This document shows, piece after piece, positions 24,545 to 38,289 of a stretch of 64,000 nt of DNA. A program made the translations under genes and the position numbers. Within the stretch, counting starts at the first letter, position 1. Each line of letters starts with the position of its first letter. The notes under the pieces were generated by a model that had not been told where the DNA came from, ran no database searches, and was given only the letters and a program-made list of their open reading frames with translations. Origin of the DNA: Thysanoteuthis rhombus (taxonomy: Eukaryota > Mollusca > Cephalopoda > Oegopsida > Thysanoteuthidae); the NCBI GenBank assembly GCA_963457665.1, contig OY735218.1, positions 42,395,530 through 42,459,529 of the forward strand, written 5' to 3'.

Positions 24545-25515
24545 ATATTGCTCTCAAAATAAATCTATAGCTAATCCATATCATTTTCTTACTCCTATTC
24601 AAATACTACTACAAACTTTAATGATTTTATAAATTATGATTTTTAAAGTCTTCATCGAGTGTTACTTTTCATCCTTAAAATTTCTATGCAAATAATATTT
24701 TAACATTTTGCAACAATTTCTCATTGAAGACTATATTTTGTTTGCTTTCCATTAACTCTTTTAGGTTACTTAAACTCAAAATTCTAAACTATTCTTTATT
24801 GCTCATTCTTTTCCCAAAAGCATAGAGAGTTGAACATCATGTTTTATTCCTCATGACCTTCACGCAAAATATTGCACCAGTCAGCTTGATCCGATTAAAT
24901 CATTTTGGAACATGAAACAATCCAGATACTTGAAAAATAAGAAAAAAACCTTGAATATAAAATAGGTAACAAGGAAATCAACTTGAAAAAGGGAGGAAAT
25001 ATGTAATTGACGGTTGTAGTTTATGATTTTCTTCAAGTACTAAAATTAAAATGCCTATCAAACTAGGAACTTAACCTCAAAGTTTTTATACTTCTATGCT
25101 GATACTCTAACCCAAGTTATCCTGTAATGCATCATTTATAAGCTTCTAGCAAGAGCCAAATGCTTTGAAATCCTCCAGACAAGAAATGTCAGCAGTGAAA
25201 TCATTCTGCTCAATAATTATCTTAAATTCTTAGAAGTTTTGTCTTCTGCAAAACTAGACTAGAATTAGGCTGGACTCTTTACAGCAGTTGATATGCCACT
25301 AGTCTGTGACACGAATAGTAAAAGTGAATAAAACCTTTGGATCAAATTTTTGTGGGAAAGGGTCTAATGTTTTTGGGGTACAGGACTTAGACCTATCTTA
25401 TCTAGAGCTCCTCTCAGTATTTTAGTACTTTTGTTTATCCTTTTTGTTTTGTTTTCCTCTTCAGATAGAACACAGCAATAGTTGTTTCTTTACTGTTGTA
25501 GAGTGTCATATTTGA
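24545..25515. other. No recognisable feature
   Basis: AT-rich DNA without repeats or motifs that I can assign. Confidence 0.6.
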
Positions 25516-25519
25516 AAGT

Positions 25520-26045
25520 GGCAGCAGCAGTAGCCTTTCAACATCCATTATTGGAAAAAGGCCTTCTTCAAGAATTGCCAGATCCCTCAATTACCGGTGT
25601 TGCAATGCCAATATCTTCTGAAATTTTATTTTCTGCCAATGATTTGATATTGGGATCCATGTTATGAATTGTTGTGTCTAGTGGTTGACTGACCATTGAT
25701 ATTAGAGTCTATGAGAGATTTTAAACCTCTGACTCCTGTTTTTTCTCTGAGATGCTGTGCTTAATATAATGTTCAGCATGATCCTTTCTAGGGCATATTG
25801 TATGATTCTTTTTTTGAGAGCCAGTCTTTGGTTAAGATTCCATGTTTGAGTATGGTAAGTGATTATTGGGAAGACACATTCATTGTAGACTCATCTTTTC
25901 TAAACTGAACAAGATTTTTTTGTTCTTGAATGTTAAGCTTGCTCTACCAAAAGCCTGCCTACCAAGGGTGATTTCTTATTTGATTCCTTTTCTTTGAGGG
26001 TTTCATAACAAATACGTTTTCGTGCAAAAATTAAAACCGTCAACT
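25520..26045 (-). pseudogene. RTE-like LINE 3' fragment, antisense
   Basis: Read on the minus strand it gives QRISLKEKE, EITLGRQAFGRASLTFKNK and RRVYNECVFPIITY, then TWNLNQRLALKKR and ALERIML, in the same order as the plus-strand copies. The far 3' part near 25520-25680 is more diverged and ends in a GCTGCTGCT stretch. Stops and frameshifts are frequent. Confidence 0.7.
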
Positions 26046-26049
26046 GTAC

Positions 26050-26925
26050 TGCCACTATTGATCTCAAGCTAAAAAAGTGTAACATTTTTCAATGTAGACA
26101 TGGCATCATAGATGAAAGACATTTTTTGAGCTCACCTATTGTAAAGTTTGTCATAAACCGGAGCTCAAGATATGCTATTGTCTTTTCAATGTTTTAACCA
26201 AGTGCAATGCTGATATCTTGAACTGAATAGACTTGTTTAGTTTCAGATTCAACTGAATTTACTTCTCCATTTAATTGCGCTGAAAGGGGACATTAAACTT
26301 GAATCTCAGTCCAAAGGCCATGAAAAGGATTTCCGCACTGCACTGATAAAGTATCAAAATCAAAGAAGCAGATTTCCATCAGTTTGTTATCAGTTCCTGT
26401 TTAATTTTTTTATTCAAAATCAAAATGAAGTCTTTTTCTTTTGATCCAAACAAACTGTATCTGTTTGAAGCTAGGTTCAAGTAACATGAACTATTTAAGG
26501 TATTCGTTGTTGTTGTGGTGGTATATAATCTAAAATTGAATCAGTTATTTTGCTTATTTTGCCCAAATGGTAGCCACTGGGTCAGACTGATCTATTGACA
26601 ATTCTGTTAAATATGGTAAATTTAAATGAACAAAAAAATCTCAAAGAACTGCCAAATATTTATAGTGTGTAATCTATGGTAGAGTGTTTCACAAATAGAA
26701 GACCGCTTGTCATGTGTAAGAAAGGTAGGAGTGGTTTACAAAGGTAGATACATAGCAGCTTAAGAACTGAACAGACTTACCATATAAGCCACAACACCCA
26801 CTCCCACCAAGATGAGTATATAGTGCAAATAAATCTATTTTGAAGAACAATAAAGCATTGTACTAATTAATTAATCAATTGAATAAGAAGTTATCAGTGA
26901 GATTAAAAGTCACCAGTTTTCCCTT
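26050..26925. other. No recognisable feature
   Basis: AT-rich DNA directly 5' (in LINE sense) of the antisense LINE at 25520-26045. More diverged LINE sequence cannot be excluded. Confidence 0.5.
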
Positions 26926-26929
26926 TCAT

Positions 26930-27775
26930 GTGTTTTAATTTCATTCTAGAACTTTCTTCTTCTCATGATTATTCACTTTTTGTTTCTTTTCTGCCTTTCC
27001 TTACTTCACACTTCATTACCCTTTTTATGTCTTTCCTTCATTGTTTCTTTCTCTTTTTTCATGTTTCCCAATTATTTTTCCTTCTTTTTTTTCCTCTTGT
27101 TGCTTATTTTACTGTTTTTTTTTTATTTTCATTCTTCCCTTGTTTTCATTTCCTTCCTTTTCCTCTTCCTAAGGGCTCCAAGAGGAATTTTGTAAATTGG
27201 TGAAAAGCTGCCTCCCTCCACACACACTGCACAAACACCCTCATCTTTTAGCCATTTTGTTTTCATCTAACCCTTCTAGCATACCAATCTTTATTCAATT
27301 ACCAGCAAATGATAGGCACAACCTATTTTATCGATTGAGATATTGTATTGACTTTGAATACTCTCAGGCTCCCCTCCTTGGTCTTCTGGACTCTGGTGGG
27401 ATGCACAAGCTGTACCTCCTTCTCAGAGTCCATGCATCTTCTTATGGAAAAATCCTCTTTCAATTTTCTTCCTTTCTTTTTCCAGTCCTTCACTTCATTC
27501 ATGCCTTCTCCTCATCAATCCATCTCCTTTCTTTTTCGTTGTTTTCTTCCTTTTTTTAAATTAATGTTTTTTTTCTTTCTTGTTTTCCTTTTTTTCTCTT
27601 CTTTTTGATTTCCATAATTTTTCCTTTTTTAAAAATCTTTTTTCTTCCTTTTATGAATTATTTTTTTATGAAATCTTTTTTTCTTTTATAAAATCATTTT
27701 TTCTTTCTTTTCTTTTTCTTGAATTTATCCTTGTTTCATCTTTTTTCTTTTTCTTTTTCTCCCTCTCTTGAATTT
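26930..27775 (+). other. Pyrimidine-rich tract (plus strand)
   Basis: Most of this stretch is T and C (CTTTTC, TTTCTTC words), except a mixed island at 27160-27440. Several 60-120-codon Phe/Leu/Ser-rich frames are by-products of composition. No protein is recognised. Confidence 0.8.
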
Positions 27776-27779
27776 ACTA

Positions 27780-30470
27780 AAAATCAATATTTTCACATTG
27801 ATGTATTAATCAAAATGACATGTGATTATGTAAGAGGAGTTATCTGATCTTGCTCACCTGGTGGCAAATCTCCAAGGGCCAATTTTCAGACAGACAAATC
27901 TGTAATCCATGCTACTGCTCAATTGATGATGTTTTACCAAAAGATGTTGATTACAACTGTTGCATAACTCATCCTTTTTTAATCTTTTATAGGCCAGTTA
28001 TAAGCTTATAACAGCTTTACAAGAATATGAATATATCTTTTCAGAGACTTTTGAGTATTTATGTGGAAGCATAAGTCACAGCTTCTGAAACCCTTTTGAT
28101 TTGCAACCTCCTTTGATGAGGCAATATCTTCCACAATGTCCTTTGAGAAGGAAACTTTTTTGTGACCATTCTTTCATTATAGTTATAATCTAACAATAAC
28201 TAAACATTAAAACAAATGAAAGGAATTTTAAAAATGTCAAAAATTGCTGCTTGTTTATTATCTACATAAGTTTTATCGTGTTTATTACAGAGAAATTTCT
28301 TTTAAAGATAAATCATTAAAACACAACAAAAACAAAATTTATTTTTGTAAATTTGTTAACAGCATTTAGCCATTTAGCACCAAAAGAAGTACATTTTTAT
28401 ATAGGAATAAAAAAAAATTATCACATAATAATTCTTCTTCAAAAGGATTCAAATATTTCTGTGAATCCCAATAGTCACAGATCCTTGTCTGACCAGCCCT
28501 CGCATCCATGTTCTATATACTTTAGAAGAGATTCCAGAGACTTCATCGTTTTTGACTATTTCTTCAAATATGAGAATCAATTCCTTAACCCACCAATTCT
28601 TGATGCTATACATTACTATTGATGAAATTTTACAAATGGAATTTTCAAACCTACTAGGAAGTTTAAGTGAATGTACGCAGCATGGCTGGCCCTAGGGTCC
28701 CTGGCACCCCTGGCACCCCTGGCAAGCTGAACTTGGGTAGCATTATTTCATATTTCTCAAAAAATCTGACATAACATCAAAGAAATTTCTTATTTAAACT
28801 TCTTTTAATCTGTTTAATTACTTTTCCCATTTTTTTCTGTATTTAGAAATTCTTGCCATCTCAGACGCACAACAAGCTACCCTAGCACTGGTACTTACTG
28901 ACTGGCAAAGTCACACATTGCACTCCATTATGCCTGCTTTTCTTGAGAATCCAATCTTCTGACAATTTATCTTCCTTATGGAATTGAATTATTCCTTTAT
29001 TGAGTCAGAATACTTTTGCACAGCCAAACTCAAGGATTGAACACACGACTCCAGATAATGAGATAGCATTTGCATCGGAAACCAGTATCTTTATTCACTC
29101 AGTCGTAGGATATCATACAAATAGTGAAATTTAGGAGCATCAAATCATTTTTCCCAAGTAGAAGGTTTTACGTCTATGCTTGGCAACTTCTAAGATTATT
29201 GTGAACAAATGAATGCATGGACAAGGAAAATTGTCTGACTATATCATACATAATGATTTATACACATCGTCTAACAAAATTCAGACAAGAACTTCTAAGA
29301 TTGTTCAAGCATAGCATTTGAGCTGATTCTTTCAATTTACTAATTTAACTTGATAGGAATCAAAGTTTAGGTGCTGTCTAGTAATAGTGTGTTCATGATG
29401 TAATAGATGCTATGAACCCATGCTCTGTATGAGTTACCAAGACATCTAGAAAGGTAAGTTAATTGTTATCTTCCTTCCCTGTATCAATAGACTCTTGGAG
29501 ATTACATGATCCAGCAGTACTTGCATATCTGTGTGTGGCCAGAATGAATTTGTCATTTTTGTTTTTCTGGCAGATGGTTGGCCTCAATAATACCATTCTC
29601 AAAGCCATTGTCTTAACATATTCACAAACTACAATAGCAATCCATACAATTATTGAATAGTAACAATATCTCATTTCAGAAATTCAGGCATAATTTGAAA
29701 TGTTCCGCACATCTATTCATATTCTGTTATGTCTGACATCTTCATTTTTGTCAAAATCAATAACATGCAAAGGGAAATCAAAATATTTAATCGCAAATAC
29801 AGGTATACCTTTACAAACTCCTAGCTTTCAAAACCTTGAAATAAAACTTTAAACTTGATGGAAATTATATAAATCTTATTTTTCTCCGATTTGAACACAG
29901 TAAAAAGTTTTTCACAAGTGAATAGCACAGTTACAAGTTTGTAGGTAACGATCTGTCTATAGAGGATGCATTGTTTTCTATGAATAAGTTACTTAATTTA
30001 CAAACTCACACTTTACAAACTATCATTAGATACAAATTAGTTTCTGAAGGTGAAGTATACCTATATTTATATTTGTTGGAGTATGCTAACTTTGGTGCAA
30101 GCCTCTCAACATAGATGATCCTGAAAGAAACATATGCACTATCCGTGGCTTGTGAGACAAATACACAAACAATTTTTCCATAGATATGCTCTTTCCCTTT
30201 CACTTCATGAAAATATAAGTAGATGCATTCACCCACCCAGAAACACATACAGAGAAATAACTAATCTTTCCTCATTTCCCATTTTATACTTTATTGGTTA
30301 CTCATATTCTTTCTTTTTTTCCTTCAAAAGTCTCCTCAGACTTCTATGTTCAGCCCTTTCTTAAAGAGTTTTGAATAAACACTCTGGCTCTTCTGGTGTT
30401 TCCTACACAGCCCCCAAATAATATACAAGATCTAGTAATAATTGCTGACAACTAGCAAGTAACATCCATC
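27780..30470. other. No recognisable gene
   Basis: AT-rich DNA. A CTGGCACCCC repeat (28700-28724) and a weak antisense tRNA-like stretch (29030-29105, minus-strand TGTTCAATCCT) are the only visible structures. Confidence 0.55.
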
Positions 30471-30476
30471 TGTATT

Positions 30477-30521
30477 GTGTCCGTCTGTCTGTCTGTCCGT
30501 CTGTCTGTCTGTCTGTCTGTC

Positions 30522-30596
<75 letters not shown>

Positions 30597-30612
30597 GTAT
30601 ATATGTAAGTAT
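30477..30612. repeat. (GTCT)n-(CT)n-(TA)n compound array
   Basis: Three successive pure arrays: GTCT to about 30522, CT to 30552, TA to about 30600. Confidence 0.95.
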
Positions 30613-30619
30613 GTATGTA

Positions 30620-31425
30620 TGTATACAATGACTGCAAAAGAAAAATAATATTAATCTTGAGTATTTGATTAGGACTTTCATAAAATTTGTTGGTCATATG
30701 ATTATATGAATTGTTGTTCCAGTAAATGTTTATACTATAAATAGTTATTCAATTTGTTACAAAACTATATTTCTGATCAAAAATTTTTACATCATTAGAA
30801 TTACTTCTAAACAATTGAACAGAAGAGTTTTATCAACTTTTAATTAACTATGTTGACAGTAAGTTCTTCAAAACTTTTTGTTGCATTTACATAAATGTAT
30901 TTGGGTAAGATTTTTATAAATTCTTGGCAATACACTGGCTTGTCTTCAAGAACATTTCTGAATCAATGCTTCAAGTCTTGGAGAAATAAAGGATCTTAAA
31001 TCCCAGAAATCATGACATAAATCCAAAGGTCTGCAAACAAAAGGTAATATTTTTGGTTTTCAGTCCGACCTCTTCCTTTGCAGTTGCTAGTATTGTCCTC
31101 CTAGGCAACATTTGTGAATAGAAGTTCTCCACTTTTATGCGGAGCAAGGAGAATATAAAGTGGTCTGTGCCACCTGAACATGAAGGCTTGCTTGGAACTA
31201 ACTGCAAATTCGTGTTCCACTGGACCGGTTTTGTTTTTATGAGTTTCATGTTGAATATCAAGTTCCGCTTACATTGGTTCATAAAGCAAGTTGAGCGTTG
31301 CACTTTACAGGTAGTTGTTACCAAAGCTCTTTCTTCTACTGACATTGTTTTTTGTCTTGCATAATAATTGTTCTCTCAAACAATTCACTCGTTTTCACAA
31401 TTACCTTCCTTTTTCCACTGCAACT
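30620..31425. other. No recognisable gene; open on both strands in one part
   Basis: 31010-31364 has a 111-codon minus-strand frame and a 75-codon plus-strand frame at near-balanced base composition, with no recognisable motif. Confidence 0.5.
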
Positions 31426-31709
31426 CTCCCAATGAGTTTTCTACATCACGTAGCTGTCTACTTTCTTCCTCTTTTCTCATGACGGTTATTCATCTTCTTT
31501 TTCTTCATCTTCTCCTTCTTTTGGCTTTTATCCTTTAACTTTCTCAATTATTTCTTAGCCTCTCCAATTACAGCCATCTTTCCTCCTCATTTCAATTTGC
31601 CTCCTCCTTCAATGTCCTTTTCTGGTTATTTTTTTACATCCTTGAATCTCTCTTTCTCTTTGTTTCTCTTTTACTATTCTTTTGGTATTAACAGTAATAC
31701 ATTTTTTTA

Positions 31710-32005
31710 AAACTTCCACCAGCATTGTCAATGTGGGTTTCTTCAGCTTTCATGGTGGTCCAGCTTGCTGGATGGCTCTGTATATTTGTAAATATCACCG
31801 AAAGAGCTAGAAGGCTGAATATTTAAACAATTACTTCTTATATGTCTAGAAGAAACTTTTTTTTTATTCTTGAAAATCCCACACACATATGTTTTCAATG
31901 GATGGTTCAATTTACAAAGTAAGTTTATGTTGGATGAATCCTTTAGTTTGTGCCTTCTTGTTGGTCATGTGATGGTTTCTCTTGTGTGATTAGAGCCAGA
32001 CCTAT
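31710..32005 (+). repeat. Rep-A copy with internal deletion
   Basis: The 5' part (CTTCCACCAGCATTGTCAAT) runs to TTGTGCCTTC and then jumps to GGTCATGTGATGGTTTCT. This skips the TTATTCATTGATCACC part. It ends near GCCAGACCTATTC. Confidence 0.75.
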
Positions 32006-32025
32006 TCTTCTTTAGGTGTCGATTC

Positions 32026-32037
32026 CCCCCCTCTCTG

Positions 32038-32068
<31 letters not shown>

Positions 32069-32108
32069 GTCTCTGTCTCTCTCTCTCTCTCTTATTATCT
32101 CTCTCAGT
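32026..32108. repeat. (CT)n/(CTGT)n array
   Basis: CTCTCT with regular CTGTCT interruptions, inside a pyrimidine-rich region. Confidence 0.9.
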
Positions 32109-32737
32109 TTTGTGGTACTCTTCTTTTTCCTGTCAATTTCTTGAATTTTATCATTGTTTTCTTCTGACAAATCTCTTGTAATTTCCTTTGTATTACTCCT
32201 TCTTATACTTTTTAGCCAACCCAAGCTGATGTTCTCCCTCCGTCTTACTCTTACCAACTCTTCCTTACACTTTTTTACAGTTCCACTCATGTTTATGGTA
32301 TCACCTTTCCATTTATCTCTTATTTTCTTTGAATTATTAGCTTCATTCTCATTCTTGCATTGTTCTTTCTTTGACTTTCCACTAAATGAAAACTAATTCT
32401 CTCTTTACTTCTTTCTCTCCTTCATCTCTCACCCTCTCTCAGCTTTCTTCTGCTATTCTTATTGTATTACTCTCTTCTTCTTCTTCATTTGTTTCTAACA
32501 CTGCCTTACCTTGATATTACCAACCTTACTCTCAATTTCTAGTGAGTTCTATCTATCTTTTTCTCTTTTTCTCCCTCTGCAGACAATTTCCTTTCTTCAT
32601 CCTCTTTAAAAGTATTCACATTTATCTCTATTTCATTCTACAACTGCCTCTCTGAATCTTTCTCAATCTCTGTGAAACTCTCTCTCTCTCTTTCTCAATA
32701 AGTGTTTCTCTCTTCCCATGCCACAGCCTTGTGAGAG

Positions 32738-33150
32738 TTCATCAACCAAAATAGTCAGCATGTGTTTCTTCAGTTTTTAGGTCAATTTAGTCGGCTAGCG
32801 ATGAATATATATTTCATTTGTACAGTCCACACCAATAAAACTAGAGGGCCGAAAATTTCAACATTTACTCTTTATTATGTCTACAAGAAACTTTTCTAAG
32901 AAAAATTTTCTCCCAAATTGGTTTTTGGTGGGGGGGTTTCATTTTACAATGTAAGTTCATGCGAAATTGGTCCTTTAGTTTGTGTCTGGCAGCATTCAAA
33001 ATTGTTTTTTAAAAATTTGTAAGGCAAGAGAAGTAATTTTTTCATCGATCACCTCTTTTTCCAAATTTTTTTATTGATCACCCTGACACAGTGTACGGCC
33101 AAAAGACGTTGGTCACATGACAGTTTCTACTGAGTGACCAACCAGACCTG
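32738..33150 (+). repeat. Rep-A copy, near full length
   Basis: It runs from TTCATCAACCAAAATAGTCA to GAGTGACCAACCAGACCTG. It has a small deletion in the AGTGATCACTGCCCAAC block. Confidence 0.88.
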
Positions 33151-33254
33151 TCTCTTCCTCTCTTTCCTGCCATACCTGGTCATATATAGAGGAATAGTTT
33201 GAAAAAAAGAGTGACTGAAACAAGCTTGTACAGTTGGGTGGTTTAGGGATGGAC

Positions 33255-33329
33255 GCATTTCACGGGGTACCCTGATTTAGCATTTCACAGGGTACCATGA
33301 TTTAGCATTTCATGGGGTACCCTGATTCA
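33255..33329. repeat. 25-bp minisatellite, three units
   Basis: Units start at 33255, 33280 and 33305. Each begins GCATTTCA and contains GGTACC followed by a TGATT. There are two or three differences between units. It lies in the spacer between two Rep-A copies. Confidence 0.9.
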
Positions 33330-33454
33330 GTATATACAGCTGCAATGCATTGCTTTGGCTAATTCAAGGGCACAAACAGAAAAAGAATTTTTGTGGTCGA
33401 AAGGCAATGCAGATCCCTTTCCCTAACAAAATCAGAGAACTATGTTCCCAAGTG

Positions 33455-33890
33455 TGCAATCAAAACTCTCTACATAGGCTTATTCAGTTTTTGAGTTGAT
33501 CAGGCTATTTATGTATCATGCATACTGGCCACACCAATGGAGCTAGAGGACTGAAAATTCAAACATTTACTCCTTATTATGTCCTCAAAAACATTTATCA
33601 TTTTTTGAAAATTCACCAATCCCAAATAGGATTTTAGTGAGGAGTTCGATTTTGAATGTAAGTATATGCTGAATTGGTCAATTTGAGGGGGACGTTTATG
33701 TCTGGTAGCATTCATGCTTGTTTTTTGAAAATTCAGGCATTTTTAGTGATCACTATCCAACAAAATGCGAGAGAAGCAATTTATTCATTGATTACCCCTT
33801 CTTTAAATTTCTTAATTGATCACACCAATATGGAATATTCTCAAAAGAGATTTGTCATGTGGAGGTTTCCATTGAGTGACAAACCAGACT
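33455..33890 (+). repeat. Rep-A copy, near full length
   Basis: It runs from GTGCAATCAAAACTCTCTAC to GAGTGACAAACCAGACTT, in tandem orientation with the copy ending at 33150. The spacer between them holds a 25-bp minisatellite. Confidence 0.88.
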
Positions 33891-33894
33891 TATC

Positions 33895-35740
33895 ACTCTT
33901 ACTTTTCTTTCAGCACAGATTCTCTCTCTCCCTCTGACACTCTATCTGTCCACAGCTTTTTATCAATTTCTCAGAAAATTAGGTAAGCAATGACCAAAGT
34001 TTCTCTGTGTTTCATGTGTGAAATCTTTTTAGAGCCATTGTGTTTCTTGCAGAAAAAATAATCATTTTTCATGAAATTTCATTTTAAAACTTGATAATAC
34101 GTTTTCTCTGAAATGTGAGATTTTATTATTTGGTTCCAAAATCATGGAAAAACTTATCCATGAACCTATCTTTCTTCCAGATTTCACTGAAATAAAAGAG
34201 ACCACAGTTTCATTTTAAGCAGTTCTAGGTAAAAAACTAAAAAACTGGATTTTATGATGTTTTAAAGACATTCATTAGTTTTACCCAAACTATTCTTTCC
34301 AGCTGACTTTTGGAAGATGTCTGTGTCTCCTTCCCAATTCTTTATTCAAGATACTGCACTCTGAAATATAAATCAGGCAATATGAAATTTGCTGGGAAAA
34401 AATAATGACTAATTGAGCAAGCTGCCAGATAACCCTGCTGATCATAATAATAGATTTCAGTTCTGATGATATGTTCCATCCATCAAGTGACATAACCAGT
34501 GTTTTCAGAAATTATCTAAAAAGAATGAATTGAACCTAGAACTTTGAATAATTCAAACAAAAAATGTGAAATTCATCTCTAGATATTACCTAATTTATGA
34601 AATATATACACTTTGAATAATAACCTGAGAATATATCTTGCATTTTCTTATCCTTTTTGAAGAAATCTTGTTTGATGCCTCTATCAAATCAGTAAAGCCA
34701 ATTCCTTTATTCTATTTTCTTAGTATCCCACAGTTGTTTGGAAAATGTCTTGGGAATATATACATGGTTTTCTAAATGTTTTCTACTTTACTATTTCATT
34801 TCTTATTTCTAATCAAAATTTTTCCTTGCCATCTGCATGAATTTGATGACCAATTCTCTAAAAAGATTAAAAAAGATTGAGTTTTAGAAAAGCACATCAT
34901 CTCCTGGTTTTGGAGAGAGCTGAACGAGATTAAGACAGACTGCTAAAAACAAGGAAAAAAGAAATACTTGACCATGTAATTGGATATAACTGCAATTGAA
35001 AGAAGTAAAAAATGCTTAAAACAAAATCAGTGCTTGATTCAATGTCTGTTCTGCAGAAGGATGGAGGGCTTTGTATATAAAGTATTGTGGAATAAAGTTT
35101 TGTGTCAAGTAGATGCCGAATTCTAATGCAGCAGCAGAAATGTATAAAACTTTGTGAATTTAGCAGTAAGAAATGACATAGAATTTACTGCAGAACTTAG
35201 ATTGAAAGACTTGACTATGCTGAAACTTTTTTTGAAATTGATGACAATTGTTGAAATAAAACCAACTTGCTAAATCAACATATTTTGAACAGTTCAGTTC
35301 TATAAACTGAGTATGGAGTAATCAACTGTTTTTTCCACTTCTGTGAAACCAGAGAGAAATTTTGAGAAGAATCTCAAAGAGGGAGGAGCTGTGAGATCCT
35401 GACAAGTTTTTGCACTGTATATCTTTATAATAATCCTATGCTTGTTCATACAAGTCCCAATCCTATTTCATTGTAATGTTTTGGTGCAGAGTAAAAGCAA
35501 GTCTACTGAACAGAAAGAAAATCTGATTTTGTTCAAATTTCAAACTTTAAAAAAATGTAACAAGTAATTCGAATATGATTTACTCTTTCATTGCTTCGTG
35601 TGAATTTTTAACTGCATTTGTTCAACTTGAATACAGCTGAATAGTATCAATTCATATTTCTAGTCTCACTTGAATCATAGATAATATCAATTAGACTTTG
35701 GCCTCTTAATCCCAATTGATTATTCCTTTAACCCAAAGTA
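33895..35740. other. No recognisable feature
   Basis: AT-rich DNA without assignable repeats. Confidence 0.6.
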
Positions 35741-35744
35741 ACTT

Positions 35745-36110
35745 TGATATCTTGAGGATTTGTCAGACCTCTTGATCATGGATGTCACAGTGCCAATATC
35801 TTCTGAACTTGTCTACTTCGTCTCTCCATCTTATTTTCTAGCGGCCACAAATTTGCTTAGGATCTCTCTGGGGATCCACATTGTGAGCCATGATGTATGC
35901 CATTCTTGAAACATAGCCTGCCCATTGAGTTTTATAATGGTTTCTATAATACCTCTGTTTGTTTCTTATTCATTGGGTTGTGATATCGCTATGAGATGTT
36001 GAGCATGATTCTCTCCTGCACACATTGCATGGTTCTCAGTTTGAGAGTCAAACTTTCAGTGGTTCTATGTTTCAGTTTCACGGGTGAGTATTTTGAGGAT
36101 ATATTGGTTG
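35745..36110 (-). pseudogene. RTE-like LINE 3' fragment, antisense
   Basis: On the minus strand it reads NQYILKILTRETETWNHRK, then a block equivalent to ERIMLNIS (around 36000), then IIETIIKLNGQAMFQEWHTS, then WIPREI. This corresponds to the AETWNLT-to-IPRD part of the 1135-1950 copy. It is short and multiply broken. Confidence 0.7.
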
Positions 36111-36114
36111 TAAA

Positions 36115-36653
36115 CCAGTAACGAATCTCCGTGAACTGGTAGTAACTGCAGCCAAATATGAAAACTTGAAGAAGATAAGTAAAACTTTCAAGCATTTGGT
36201 TCCTGAGCCACAAGCAATTGACTTAGCCATGATTGCTTTAGGACATCAATAGTTCTCAAGTTAGATACCTTTCTTGTATTGCAAATGCCTGGCAAGTAAC
36301 CAGGTGAAACTACTTAGTCTCACACTTATGCGTTAGATCACTCTGACAGATACTGACTGAAAGAGCCACATGGGATTATTTACTGAAAAGGATAAAAGAA
36401 AATGGTTATCAAGTCCAACAGTTCTTTTTTATGTTACTTATCTCTTAGAGTACAGGGAATAATGGCTCCTTGTTGAATGACCAAGTTGTCAAACTTCATA
36501 GTGTGGAAACATTTTATGTAAAAGAAGTCACGGTTATTTCCCCTTATTGAAACATAGGCTACTTTTGCGGTTCTTGGCAAATCTTATATTGTCTTTATAA
36601 AGTTTTTTACCATTAATCTTTATATTTAACCATCAATTTTTTAAAATACATAA

Positions 36654-36700
<47 letters not shown>

Positions 36701-37675
36701 CAATTTTCAAACATCAAAGATGAAAATAATTTCTTCAAAATCATTCTAGTAGGTAAACATTAGTATTTGATTGAAAATCAAAAAAATTTGTTTTGAATTC
36801 ATGAAATATAGATAAAATGAAAATTCTATGAATGACTTGAACCAACATCCTCATCTTCGCTGTTTCGCTGATTCCTGAATGCAACGTAAAGTTGAAGAAG
36901 ACGAAAAACAAGATTGACCAATAAAGTTAGGTAAAATCACAAAGATAAGGATATTACTCTTTAATGACGATGATGATGATGGTGGTGACTTGGACTTTGC
37001 CAACAAAGATTAGGGAGGGTTTTTCATGTCTTACAGGTCCTCAGTCAGTGGGGCCTGTGCATGAATAGCCCAAAGATTTGCGTAATGATGTTTCAAAGTG
37101 AGATATGACATGCGCAGAGCCAACCTTGCCCTTTAAACAAAGAGTCTGCTTGCCATGGCCCACAGAGGTGTGACAATTGAAGCAAGGTCCCTAGATAGTA
37201 GTTTTAATTGAAGTTTCCTTCTTCTGGCAGATGCCTAAGCTAGTTGTGGTCGCCTGCCACCCTCTATGGGCAGTAGTCTGACAATATGGCCAAGCTGGGC
37301 TATTGAAGCTCGCCGTTGTAAGCTGATGCCCGAGAAGAGTGTAGAGGTTGGCTGCCCTTAAGATTATTCTGAATAATTCATTGAATAATGGCAACGCTCT
37401 ATTTCAAAATAATGATCATTTACAATGTATATATATCATTTCCATAATGCTGTTTCCATAGCAATGTCATTGACAAAGAAAAACCCACTACCACCAATTT
37501 GCAACTAGGCTTTACTTGATGTAAACTTATTGTTTTCTCACACAACTTTTCACAAGAAGCTCTGAAAAGTTGAAATTTCAGACGAAATAGTAGATATCAT
37601 AACTAATGAAGATTTTGAGATGGACTAATCAGCCTCAAGTCTCTTCTTTTCCAAATTGCCAACTACTCTCACGTT
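36115..37675. other. Mostly unassigned; a less AT-rich repeat-like block
   Basis: 36985-37340 is richer in GC than its surroundings. It starts after a (GAT)n run with GACTTGGACTTTGCCAAC, which resembles GGCCTGGCTTTGCAAACAAA at 16052. It is probably a fragment of a dispersed element. Confidence 0.45.
36659..36697. repeat. (CT)n array
   Basis: Pure CT, about 19 units. Confidence 0.95.
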
Positions 37676-37678
37676 ATA

Positions 37679-37948
<270 letters not shown>

Positions 37949-38289
37949 CATCTGTGTATATGCTTATGTCAGGGCACTTGCTTATATCGTCCGATAGCAT
38001 AAAACATAGTTATCAGCTGAATTTTTATCTGTAATTTTCACTGTATAATCTAAGAGGTTATGTTGGAAAATAAATACTTGTTGTTTGAAATAAATGTTTT
38101 TCAAACATTAAGCAGTGGGCTTATTGATATACCTATGTACATACATACAAATACATATACATATATTTTTCCTGGTCTGTGTAATCATTGAAATATCTAT
38201 AATTTTTATCAATTCTAATACATAGTGTTTTATTATCTTTTATTAAAATCTGACTCATTTCAAGATACTGAGTTAGGTACAATAATATC

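Larger units (their letters stand above)
31430..32735 (+). other. Pyrimidine-rich tract (plus strand) with Rep-A inside
   Basis: T/C-rich DNA on both sides of the Rep-A copy at 31710-32005, with CTTCTTC and CTCTCT words. No gene is recognised. Confidence 0.75.

Noticed and set aside
26928..27771. Phe/Leu/Ser-rich plus-strand frames
   Set aside because: They are a by-product of a pyrimidine-rich tract, with no consistent frame and no homology recognised.
29028..29105. Antisense tRNA-like stretch with TGTTCAATCCT
   Set aside because: The box B match is imperfect and no box A was found at the right distance.
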